From Mesorhizobium ciceri WSM4083 (GTDB lineage: Bacteria; Pseudomonadota; Alphaproteobacteria; Rhizobiales; Rhizobiaceae), in the NCBI RefSeq assembly GCF_000519305.1, contig NZ_JAFG01000006.1, positions 1-64,000 on the forward strand: a DNA stretch of 64,000 nucleotides. Direction: 5' to 3'. This document shows positions 17,498 to 23,796 of this stretch, piece after piece. The notes beneath the pieces were generated by a model. It was given only the letters and a program-made list of their open reading frames with translations. It made no database searches and was not told where the DNA came from. The position numbers and the translations under genes are program-made. Numbering within the stretch: position 1 is the stretch's first letter; every line of letters begins with the position of its first letter.

Positions 17498-17824
17498 CTA
17501 GCGACGCGCGATGAGCGCGAAAAGGAAGCCGACGCCGGCGGCGATCGCCAGTGAGGTGACCGGCTTTTCACGCACGCTCGCCATCATCTGCGCTTCGATG
17601 TCCTTGGCATTGCTGCGCAGGCTGTCAAAGGCTGCTTCGCCCTGCGCACGCAACTGCTCGACCCCTTCCGTGGCTGCACGGCGCGCGGTGCCATAGCCAT
17701 GCTCGCCGGTCTTGGCCAGTTGTTTGGTGAGCTTGTCGATGTCGGCCTTCAACTGCCTGATATCGGCTTCCAGGTCCGCATTTGCACGGGCGTCGGTTGC
17801 GGTTTTTCCTGCGGCAGTGGCCAT
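17498..17824 (-). CDS. DUF883 / YqjD-ElaB-like membrane-anchored protein
   Basis: A 108-residue protein. A soluble coiled-coil-prone N-terminal helix region (about 15-75) is followed by the motif VREKPVTSLAIAAGVGFLFA and a C-terminal span ending LIARR. This matches the YqjD/ElaB layout: stress- or stationary-phase-induced, inner-membrane tail-anchored proteins reported to associate with ribosomes in E. coli. A perfect EcfG promoter lies 31 bp upstream of the start, fitting stress induction. Confidence 0.85.
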   Translation of the reverse strand: MATAAGKTATDARANADLEADIRQLKADIDKLTKQLAKTGEHGYGTARRAATEGVEQLRAQGEAAFDSLRSNAKDIEAQMMASVREKPVTSLAIAAGVGFLFALIARR

Positions 17825-17854
17825 GGCTTAACTCCTTGTGATTGCTCGGTTTCA

Positions 17855-17879
17855 AACGCGTTGCGCGCCTCAAGGTTCC
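17855..17879 (-). promoter_or_regulatory. EcfG-type promoter for the DUF883 operon
   Basis: Minus-strand GGAAC-N16-CGTT (-35 at 17879-17875, -10 at 17858-17855). Confidence 0.8.
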
Positions 17880-17951
17880 GGCATTGGAGACAAAGTAGCC
17901 GAAAACGCATCGGCGCGCACCCGATCCGCCGGCTTCGGCAAAGACACTTCC

Positions 17952-18713
17952 TCAGATTAGTGGCCGACGCGCCTCACCCAGCCCTTCCCAGCCGGCGAGC
18001 CGCTTGAGCCCTTCAGTGTCGGAGACCGCGCAGCCGCCGTCGCGCCAGACGATCAGCTTGCGATCCATCAGCTTGCGGATCGTCTTGTTGGTGTGAACCA
18101 GCGACAGCCCGAGCGTATCGGCAATGTGCTGCTGCGTGATCGGTATCTGGACGGATTGGTTGCCATTCAGTCCGACGACCTTGGCGCGGCTGCCGATGAA
18201 GGCGATGAGATAGGCGGCGCGCTCGATCGCACTGCGGCGCCCGAGGCTGAGCAGATTCTCGTCCAGCATCCGCTCCTCGCGCGATGCGATCCAGGTGATG
18301 TCGTAGGCCAGCCCGGGATGATTGCGGTACAGCTCATGCAGATATTCGCGCTCGAAAACACACAGCAGCATCGGTGACAGTGCCTCGACGGAATGCTGCA
18401 TCTCGCCCATCACACTGCCTTGCAGACCTATCAGATCGCCGGGCATGAGATAGTTGAGGATCTGGCGGCGGCCGTCCTGCAGCAGCTTGTAGCGAAACGC
18501 CCAGCCGGAGAGCACGGTGTAGAGATGGGCGCTATGGCTTCCCTCCACCAGCACCGTAGCGCCCTTGTCGACCGCGAGTTCGCCCTTCTTGAATTTGCTG
18601 ATGAACGCCAGTTCCTGTTTTTCGAAGTCGCGGAAAATCGGCAACGGCCGCAATGGGCAGTTTTCGCAAGGATATTGACGATTGGAAAAAACGCTATTGT
18701 TCTGGACTGACAT
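17952..18713 (-). CDS. Crp/Fnr-family transcription regulator
   Basis: A 253-residue regulator: cyclic-nucleotide-binding-like beta roll (about 40-150) and a C-terminal HTH_Crp (about 165-240) with ITQQHIADTLGLSLVHTNKT as the recognition region. Two Cys residues near the N-terminus (CENCPLR, Cys16 and Cys19) could bind metal or sense redox state, but the full four-Cys FNR cluster is not obvious. The ATG at 18713 has a GGGGGG-rich site upstream. A perfect EcfG promoter lies 43 bp upstream, making it a likely second-tier regulator of the stress response. Confidence 0.87.
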   Translation of the reverse strand: MSVQNNSVFSNRQYPCENCPLRPLPIFRDFEKQELAFISKFKKGELAVDKGATVLVEGSHSAHLYTVLSGWAFRYKLLQDGRRQILNYLMPGDLIGLQGSVMGEMQHSVEALSPMLLCVFEREYLHELYRNHPGLAYDITWIASREERMLDENLLSLGRRSAIERAAYLIAFIGSRAKVVGLNGNQSVQIPITQQHIADTLGLSLVHTNKTIRKLMDRKLIVWRDGGCAVSDTEGLKRLAGWEGLGEARRPLI

Positions 18714-18755
18714 TTCGACCCCCCTTCGAAAGCCCGCTCTTGGAGAGCGCGTTTC

Positions 18756-18780
18756 AACGCGTTGCAAGGATTGAGGTTCC
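18756..18780 (-). promoter_or_regulatory. EcfG-type promoter for the Crp-type regulator
   Basis: Minus-strand GGAAC-N16-CGTT (-35 at 18780-18776, -10 at 18759-18756). Confidence 0.8.
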
Positions 18781-18861
18781 GCCTGCTTGCCACATGTCTT
18801 TTTTAAATGACAGCAAGCCAATTAGCGATCATGACTCCGGCGTTTCAAGGAGTCTTTGCCT

Positions 18862-19233
18862 GTGCCCACATTGCTTGACGGATTGCGGATTCTCGTGCTG
18901 GAGGACGAATTTCTCATCGCCATGGATGTCGAGCAGCTTTGCCGCGACCATGGCGCCGATGAGGTGGTGATCGCCCGTGACCTGACCGAGGTCGATGGCC
19001 GCGAGGTCGCCACGCGATTCGATGCAGCCATTGTCGACTTGATGCTGGGCGGCGCCTCGACGATCGATTTCGCCTCCAGGCTGCGCGCGGCAGGCATACC
19101 TTTCGTGTTTGCGTCCGGCTATTCGGATGCCGATGAAATCAAGGCATCGTTTCCGGGCGTCAGGCTGGTTGGCAAACCCTATTCGGGTGAAGACCTCGTG
19201 CAAGCGGTCGCCGCAGCCTGCGGACGTGCTTGA
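18862..19233 (+). CDS. Single-domain response regulator
   Basis: A 123-residue stand-alone receiver. Acidic pocket LEDEFLIAMD, acceptor Asp59 in AAIVDLMLGG, and Lys in LVGKPYSGEDL. The LEDEFLIAMD and SGYSDADE style is that of receivers working with HWE kinases near the PhyR system, where single-domain regulators can compete for or relay phosphate. The GTG at 18862 is chosen because AAGGAG lies 9 bases upstream. It converges on ecfG. No EcfG promoter was found in front. Confidence 0.85.
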   Translation: MPTLLDGLRILVLEDEFLIAMDVEQLCRDHGADEVVIARDLTEVDGREVATRFDAAIVDLMLGGASTIDFASRLRAAGIPFVFASGYSDADEIKASFPGVRLVGKPYSGEDLVQAVAAACGRA

Positions 19234-19244
19234 GACGCGAAGGG

Positions 19245-19796
19245 TCAGCTCGCCGGCGAACCCGTTACCTGGGCCGAAATCGCGTCCGGACCATACTCGT
19301 CCTCGCCTGATATTTTCAGGATCTCCTGCAAGCGCGTACGGGCTCGGCTGACGCGGCTCTTGATCGTCCCCACCGCGCAGCCGCAGATCTCCGCGGCCTC
19401 CTCGTAGGAGAAACCAGATGCGCCGATGAGGATGATGGCTTCGCGTTGGTCCTCCGGCAGTTGCTCCAGCGCCCCGCGAAAGTCCTTCAGGTCGAGTTGG
19501 CCGTGCTGTGCCGGATGAACGGCAAGCCTGGCCGTCATGATACCGTCGCTATCCTGCACTTCGCGCCCGCGCTTACGCATCTGCGAATAGAACTCGTTGC
19601 GCAGAATGGTGAAAAGCCAGGCCTTGAGATTGGTGCCGGGCTGGAAGCTCTCATGCTTGTCCCAAGCCTTGACGAGCGTCTCCTGGACGAGGTCGTCGGC
19701 CTTATCGGCATTTTGCGTCAGCGACACGGCGAACGCGCGCAGACTTGGGATTGCCCCAAGCAGATCAGTCTTGAAGCCTTGTGAGACCGCGGCCAT
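19245..19796 (-). CDS. ecfG: General stress response sigma factor EcfG
   Basis: A 183-residue ECF sigma factor. Region 2 contains ADDLVQETLVKAWDKHESFQ and region 4 contains EAAEICGCAVGTIKSRVSRA; no region 3, as usual. Position 3 bp after nepR and divergent from phyR is the standard alphaproteobacterial arrangement. NepR holds it inactive; phosphorylated PhyR binds NepR and frees it to use GGAAC-N16-CGTT promoters, of which eleven are seen in this window, including its own. Confidence 0.95.
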   Translation of the reverse strand: MAAVSQGFKTDLLGAIPSLRAFAVSLTQNADKADDLVQETLVKAWDKHESFQPGTNLKAWLFTILRNEFYSQMRKRGREVQDSDGIMTARLAVHPAQHGQLDLKDFRGALEQLPEDQREAIILIGASGFSYEEAAEICGCAVGTIKSRVSRARTRLQEILKISGEDEYGPDAISAQVTGSPAS

Positions 19797-19799
19797 GCC

Positions 19800-20003
19800 T
19801 CAGTCCTTCTTCTGTGCAGGTTCAGCCTGCTCCAGCTGGCTAAGCAACTGGGAAAAGCGATCCGGCACATCGTCGGAGACCAGCGCGTCGTAATATTGTT
19901 TGAGTTTGCGTCCGATTTCGGAGTTCGGCCCAAGAGCGTCACCAGAACCGTTCCGGCGCCTGCTCTCGGCGCCAGCCAGAATATCTTTCGTCATATCCTT
20001 CAT
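19800..20003 (-). CDS. nepR: Anti-sigma factor NepR
   Basis: A 67-residue protein with the NepR core (about 28-60): IGRKLKQYYDALVSDDVPDR followed by FSQLLSQLE, flanked by disordered tails. It binds EcfG sigma regions 2 and 4, and is titrated by the sigma-like domain of phosphorylated PhyR. First gene of the nepR-ecfG operon; its promoter is itself EcfG-type, giving a feedback loop. An alternative ATG three codons in is possible. Confidence 0.93.
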   Translation of the reverse strand: MKDMTKDILAGAESRRRNGSGDALGPNSEIGRKLKQYYDALVSDDVPDRFSQLLSQLEQAEPAQKKD

Positions 20004-20094
20004 TTTGCCCTTGTATTCCCAGCGCTCAAGCTGCCCTTATCATACTCAACACAACGCAAGCGGCGCCCTCGTCTGGTTGCCCATCCCGACCACA

Positions 20095-20119
20095 AACGCC
20101 ACTCTCCGGCTTTTGTTCC
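20095..20119 (-). promoter_or_regulatory. EcfG-type promoter for nepR-ecfG
   Basis: Minus-strand GGAAC-N16-CGTT (-35 at 20119-20115, -10 at 20098-20095). Confidence 0.85.
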
Positions 20120-20127
20120 GTCGAGGC

Positions 20128-20152
20128 GGAACTTTTTCAAAAAATCCGCGTT
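20128..20152 (+). promoter_or_regulatory. EcfG-type promoter for phyR
   Basis: GGAAC-N16-CGTT, 65 bp before the phyR start. It is back to back with the nepR-ecfG promoter, with only 8 bp between the two -35 elements. Confidence 0.85.
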
Positions 20153-20216
20153 ATTGTCCGGGCTTGCAGTCAGCTTGACCTACGCAATCACGTCATTCTG
20201 AGGGAGACGTCTTACC

Positions 20217-21011
20217 ATGAGCTTATCCGCAACCATCGCACCACATCTGCCCTTCCTGCGCCGCTTCTCGCGCGCCGTTTCGGGGTCGCAAGAGAGTGGG
20301 GATGCGCTGGTAGCCGCGATGCTCGAAGCCATCATCGCCGATATCGAGATATTTCCCGACGCATCGAGCGACCGCATCGCGCTGTACAAGGTTTTTGCCA
20401 AGCTGTTCACATCGGTCGCCATTCGCGTTCCACAGGAGCAGGCGCAATCGGCGTGGGAACAGCGCACCGCCGCCAATCTGAATGCGATTGCGCCGCGGCC
20501 TCGGCAGGCGTTCCTGCTCGTGGCCGTCGAAGGTTTCAGCGAGGACGAAGCGGCCGAGATCCTCGACGTCGGCGACCAGGAGTTTTCAGAGCTGCTTGCC
20601 CAGGCGAGCAACGAGATATCCCGTCAGGTGGCAACCGACGTTCTGATCATCGAGGATGAACCGCTGATCGCCATGGATATCGAAGAAATGGTCGAGAGCC
20701 TCGGGCACCGCGTGGTTGGAACGGCACGCACCCATGCCGAGGCAGTGATGATGTTCGGCAAGACGCGGCCCAAGATGGTGTTGGCCGACATCCAGCTCGC
20801 CGACGGCAGTTCCGGCATCGAGGCCGTGAACGAGATCCTGTCATCGACATCGGTGCCGGTCATCTTCATCACCGCGTTCCCCGAGCGCCTGTTGACTGGT
20901 GAACGACCGGAACCGGCCTTCCTGGTCACCAAGCCGTTCAATCCCGACATGGTCAAGGCGCTGATCAGCCAGGCACTGTTCTTTGACCGGCAGGCGAAAG
21001 CAGCCGCATAG
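20217..21011 (+). CDS. phyR: Response regulator PhyR (sigma-like domain plus receiver)
   Basis: A 264-residue anti-anti-sigma regulator. Residues 1-135 are the EcfG-like decoy domain (with PRPRQAFLLVAVEGFSEDEA as its region-4-like part); residues 140-260 are the receiver, with IIEDEPLIAMDIEEM, acceptor Asp191 in VLADIQLADG, and VTKPFNPDM with the Lys. When phosphorylated by HWE kinases the decoy domain binds NepR and releases EcfG. Divergent from nepR-ecfG and autoregulated through an EcfG promoter. Three HWE kinases lie within 5 kb. Confidence 0.95.
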   Translation: MSLSATIAPHLPFLRRFSRAVSGSQESGDALVAAMLEAIIADIEIFPDASSDRIALYKVFAKLFTSVAIRVPQEQAQSAWEQRTAANLNAIAPRPRQAFLLVAVEGFSEDEAAEILDVGDQEFSELLAQASNEISRQVATDVLIIEDEPLIAMDIEEMVESLGHRVVGTARTHAEAVMMFGKTRPKMVLADIQLADGSSGIEAVNEILSSTSVPVIFITAFPERLLTGERPEPAFLVTKPFNPDMVKALISQALFFDRQAKAAA

Positions 21012-21015
21012 TCGC

Positions 21016-21112
21016 GAATTGAGGAGTGGAGGAATTGACGAACCGAAGGCGATAGCCTCGCTCGCCGATTTCTCCAGATCATCAAATCGTCAATTCATCA
21101 ATTCTTCACTTC
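21016..21112. repeat. Long imperfect inverted repeat, intergenic mosaic-type element
   Basis: Left arm 21016-21041 and right arm 21087-21112 pair at 21 of 26 positions, with a perfect 10-bp inner core (GAATTGACGA/TCGTCAATTC) and a 45-bp loop. It lies just after phyR. The structure resembles rhizobial intergenic palindromic elements (RIME-like), but no second copy was confirmed in this window. Confidence 0.5.
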
Positions 21113-21209
21113 GGGCCGCCCGATGCACGCATCGAGCGGGTGACGGCTAATTTCCTGCGCGTCCGGCTGCCGACCGAATTGCAAGCACGGTCTTTTTCGG
21201 CAAAGGGTG

Positions 21210-21234
21210 GGAACCAACCTCAACCACCCACGTT
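21210..21234 (+). promoter_or_regulatory. EcfG-type promoter for the DUF1328 gene
   Basis: GGAAC-N16-CGTT, 30 bp before the start at 21264. Confidence 0.8.
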
Positions 21235-21263
21235 TTCATCGCACCATTCGAAGGAGATGGATC

Positions 21264-21431
21264 ATGCTTTACTGGGCGCTCGTATTTCTCGTCGTTGCAA
21301 TCATCGCCGGCGCGCTTGGTTTCGGCGGCATCGCCGGTACATCCGCCGGCATAGCGCAGATATTGTTTTTCATCTTCCTCGCTTTCCTGGTCATTTCGCT
21401 TCTTGCGGGCCTGTTCAAGCGGGCTTCGTAA
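21264..21431 (+). CDS. DUF1328 small membrane protein
   Basis: A 55-residue, almost wholly hydrophobic protein, [20 protein letters not shown]..., with two membrane spans and a basic end (KRAS). The [25 protein letters not shown] pattern is the DUF1328/YtjA family. Function unknown, often stress-induced. Strong ribosome site (GAAGGAG) and an EcfG promoter directly upstream. Confidence 0.88.
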   Translation: MLYWALVFLVVAIIAGALGFGGIAGTSAGIAQILFFIFLAFLVISLLAGLFKRAS

Positions 21432-21482
21432 GGACGAACGGCCGAACACTGGAAGCCGCACCCCTCAAACGGTTTCCAGCCA

Positions 21483-21520
21483 CCGCCGGGCGGTGTCCCC
21501 CAAAGGACACCGTCCGGCGG
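21483..21520 (+). terminator. Strong hairpin after DUF1328
   Basis: 16-bp arms with one mismatch, starting CCGCCGGGCGG and ending CCGTCCGGCGG, 6-nt loop, followed by ACCGTTTTTGG. It separates DUF1328 from the next EcfG promoter. Confidence 0.7.
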
Positions 21521-21556
21521 ACCGTTTTTGGCGGCGGGTTTTCGGGAAACCTCTTT

Positions 21557-21581
21557 GGAACCCATTCGACGGTGAGCCGTT
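21557..21581 (+). promoter_or_regulatory. EcfG-type promoter for the HWE kinase
   Basis: GGAAC-N16-CGTT, exact consensus, 63 bp before the preferred GTG start at 21644. Confidence 0.78.
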
Positions 21582-21643
21582 CAGCCTGAGTTGGGTGGAC
21601 AGTTTGGCCGATGGGTTCCAGGACCGGAAATAGGAAAGACGCC

Positions 21644-22642
21644 GTGCGAAGCGATGAAGTCATCGCCCTCCACCCTGCCGAAAGCGGCATGCAGCTCGGC
21701 CGCGCTCTTCTTCATGCATTGCACAATGCCGGCATTTCCGTTCTCTACCAGGATCGCGAGATGAAAACCGTATGGGCGCGCAACATGCGTGCGCCCTGGG
21801 TTTCGGACACCGCCGACAGCATCGGCATCCTGCCCCAGGCTCAGGCCGACCGCATCGGCACAGCCAAGCGCGACGTCATTGCATCCGGCAACCCCCAACG
21901 TCTCGAGATCAGCGTTCCCGTCGAGGATGGCAGCCGCTGGTTCGAGGTCTGGATCGATGCCGACCACGGCGACGGCGGCACTGTGCAAGGCGTCGTCACC
22001 ACGATGGTCGAGACGACCGAGCAGAAGCGCCGTGAGCAGACCCTGACGACGCTGTTGCGGGAGGTGAGCCATCGCTCGAAAAACCTGCTGGCCATCATCC
22101 AGAGCATAGCCACCCAGACCGGCCGCTACTCCGACAGCATCGGCGATTTCCTGACACGCTTTCGCGGCCGGCTGCAATCGCTGGCTTCGTCCCAGGATCT
22201 CGTGACCTCTTCCAACTGGCGTGGCGCCGCGCTTCGCGAACTCATATCGGGCCAGGTCGGCCGCTACGGCGGCGATCCGGTTCGCAGCCTGAGGTTTCAG
22301 GGGGCAAACCCCTATCTCAATCCCAACGCTGCCCTGCATATCGGCCTTGCCATGCATGAACTCGCCGTCAATTCGGTAAGTTACGGCGCCCTGTCGCGGC
22401 CCGATGGATTCGTCAATGTTACAGCCAACCTGACCGCCGCCGAGACAGGGACCGCCCTGTCGCTGACATGGGCCGAGGCAATCGGAGCCAGTGATGTCAG
22501 GCTTAGCGAGAAGCGCTTCGGCAGCGTCGCACTCGAACGGGTCGTACCGGCGTCACTGAACGGAACGGCGACGCTCGAAATCGCGGCTGGCCGCCTCGAG
22601 TACCGCCTTGTCGTTCCGCACGGCAATTTCGAGACGGATTGA
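21644..22642 (+). CDS. HWE-family histidine kinase, PAS-HWE
   Basis: About 332 residues, soluble. An N-terminal PAS-like domain (about 15-125) is followed by the HWE core: LLREVSHRSKNLLAIIQSIATQTGR (H-box, fragment shown in two parts: LLREVSHRSKNLL and AIIQSIATQTGR), N-box AMHELAVNSVSYGAL, and the LSLTWAE motif. A probable input kinase for PhyR. GTG 21644 is preferred for its AGGAAAG site; ATG 21611 adds eleven residues. Being under an EcfG promoter, it would form a positive loop if it phosphorylates PhyR. Confidence 0.87.
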   Translation: MRSDEVIALHPAESGMQLGRALLHALHNAGISVLYQDREMKTVWARNMRAPWVSDTADSIGILPQAQADRIGTAKRDVIASGNPQRLEISVPVEDGSRWFEVWIDADHGDGGTVQGVVTTMVETTEQKRREQTLTTLLREVSHRSKNLLAIIQSIATQTGRYSDSIGDFLTRFRGRLQSLASSQDLVTSSNWRGAALRELISGQVGRYGGDPVRSLRFQGANPYLNPNAALHIGLAMHELAVNSVSYGALSRPDGFVNVTANLTAAETGTALSLTWAEAIGASDVRLSEKRFGSVALERVVPASLNGTATLEIAAGRLEYRLVVPHGNFETD

Positions 22643-22768
22643 GCGGCCCTTCCTTAACCCGCTGTTCACCATAAAAGCAGATGCTGTTTTTCCCAGATAC
22701 CGCTGGAACTTGTTGCATCACCGAACATTTCCGCAGCAGGATTTGCAGCATGGTGCGGGAGGATTGCC

Positions 22769-22948
22769 TTGACGGTTGCCGACATGAACAGACTGGAGCA
22801 GGCCGCCCGCATTTCCATGGGCGAGTTTGAGGACTCCGAGGCTTCCGCGCCACCGGTGGCTCCTGTTCCTCACGCTTCGTTGCGCCTTGCCGCTCTGGGT
22901 CTGGCTGCTGTTATCGTCGCGGTCGTCTTCTTCCAGCTGGCTTACTGA
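22769..22948 (+). CDS. Small single-span membrane protein (59 aa)
   Basis: TTG start at 22769 with GGGAGG 6 bases upstream; an ATG five codons later (22784) is the alternative. A polar N-terminal half with acidic residues is followed by one C-terminal membrane span (LRLAALGLAAVIVAVVFFQL). I do not recognise the family; the layout is common among rhizobial stress-cluster small proteins. A near-match to the EcfG promoter (GGAAC-N16-CATT) upstream was not counted. Confidence 0.55.
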   Translation: MTVADMNRLEQAARISMGEFEDSEASAPPVAPVPHASLRLAALGLAAVIVAVVFFQLAY

Positions 22949-22992
22949 CCTCCGCGCCACCATGTTAATTCGCCGGTAGGTCCTGCAGTGCA

Positions 22993-23017
22993 GGAACTTT
23001 GCGGAATGTGGACCGTT
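22993..23017 (+). promoter_or_regulatory. EcfG-type promoter for the 108-aa protein
   Basis: GGAAC-N16-CGTT, 26 bp before the start at 23043. Confidence 0.78.
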
Positions 23018-23042
23018 ACTGTGGCGAGAGGACTTTTCCGCC

Positions 23043-23369
23043 ATGGAACACATCGCCGCACTGCTGCTGGTCATCGGCTGCTCGAACACGATGGCCGATT
23101 GCCGTGAGCTTCAAGTCCCTGTCAGTGTTTTCGAAACCGCCGACCAATGTGTCGCCGAACGGCCATTCGCCATGGGCGACGTGCAAGGGCAGGCCGAATA
23201 CATCGTCGCCAAATGCCTTGCGGTCGACCCGGCGCTCGAAGATGACTACGATCAGGTCGAGTGGAAGGTTGGTCGGGACGGCAGTCTTGACGCATCGTTG
23301 GAAATCTCAAATATCATGGTTGCGTCAAACACGACGCGTCCCGAAAAAGACTATCTTAGCCAACAATAA
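23043..23369 (+). CDS. Hypothetical stress-cluster protein (108 aa)
   Basis: Begins MEHIAALLLVIGCSNTMADC. The hydrophobic start could be a weak signal or lipoprotein sequence, followed by Cys residues in DCRELQVPVSVFETADQCV and KCLAV that may pair in an oxidising compartment. The pattern is familiar from rhizobial hypothetical proteins; function unknown. GAGAGGA lies upstream of the ATG, and a perfect EcfG promoter is directly in front. Confidence 0.6.
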   Translation: MEHIAALLLVIGCSNTMADCRELQVPVSVFETADQCVAERPFAMGDVQGQAEYIVAKCLAVDPALEDDYDQVEWKVGRDGSLDASLEISNIMVASNTTRPEKDYLSQQ

Positions 23370-23454
23370 ATTCAGGCGGGCAAAGGGCGCCAGTTCATGC
23401 TAAATGGCGGTCGGAGCTTATTTAAAGTGAGGACACAAAGTGAGGAGTGACTCT

Positions 23455-23700
23455 ATGCGGAAGATACTTATTGCCATGGTTGCTGTGGTTGCCGTCAGCG
23501 GCTGCACCTCGACTGAGAAGGACGTGGTTGGCGGCGGCTTGATTGGCGCCGGTGTCGGCGGCTTGGTCGGCGGCGGCAAGGGCGCACTGATTGGCGCGGC
23601 CGTTGGTGCCGGTTCCGGCCTGCTGGTGCGCAATCTGCGCAACGGCTATTGTCAATATCGCGATCATCGCGGCCGGATCTACACGGCGCGCTGCAACTAA
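23455..23700 (+). CDS. Glycine-zipper lipoprotein
   Basis: An 81-residue outer-membrane-type lipoprotein. The signal peptide ends in the lipobox VAVSGC (Cys17), followed by a Gly-zipper region with repeated GxGxG-type spacing (VVGGGLIGAGVGGLVGGGKG) and a Cys-containing tail CQYRDHRGRIYTARCN. This is the 17-kDa antigen / YMGG-like class that inserts in the outer membrane. The start at 23455 has GAGGAG 7 bases upstream. A clear terminator follows. Confidence 0.8.
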   Translation: MRKILIAMVAVVAVSGCTSTEKDVVGGGLIGAGVGGLVGGGKGALIGAAVGAGSGLLVRNLRNGYCQYRDHRGRIYTARCN

Positions 23701-23722
23701 TTCGGCGATAGTCGAAACGTCG

Positions 23723-23752
23723 ATCCGAAGGCCGGTCCGCCGGCCTTCGGAT
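23723..23752 (+). terminator. Rho-independent-type hairpin after the lipoprotein
   Basis: Perfect 13-bp stem, ATCCGAAGGCCGG-N4-CCGGCCTTCGGAT, followed by TCTTCAT. It may serve both convergent genes. Confidence 0.7.
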
Positions 23753-23796
23753 TCTTCATGTCTGGACGCTTGATCCTTTGCGGGTGAAGGTCGCGC

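Noticed and set aside
22704..22728. GGAAC-N16-CATT before the 59-aa membrane protein
   Set aside because: The -10 word differs from CGTT, so it was not counted as an EcfG promoter.
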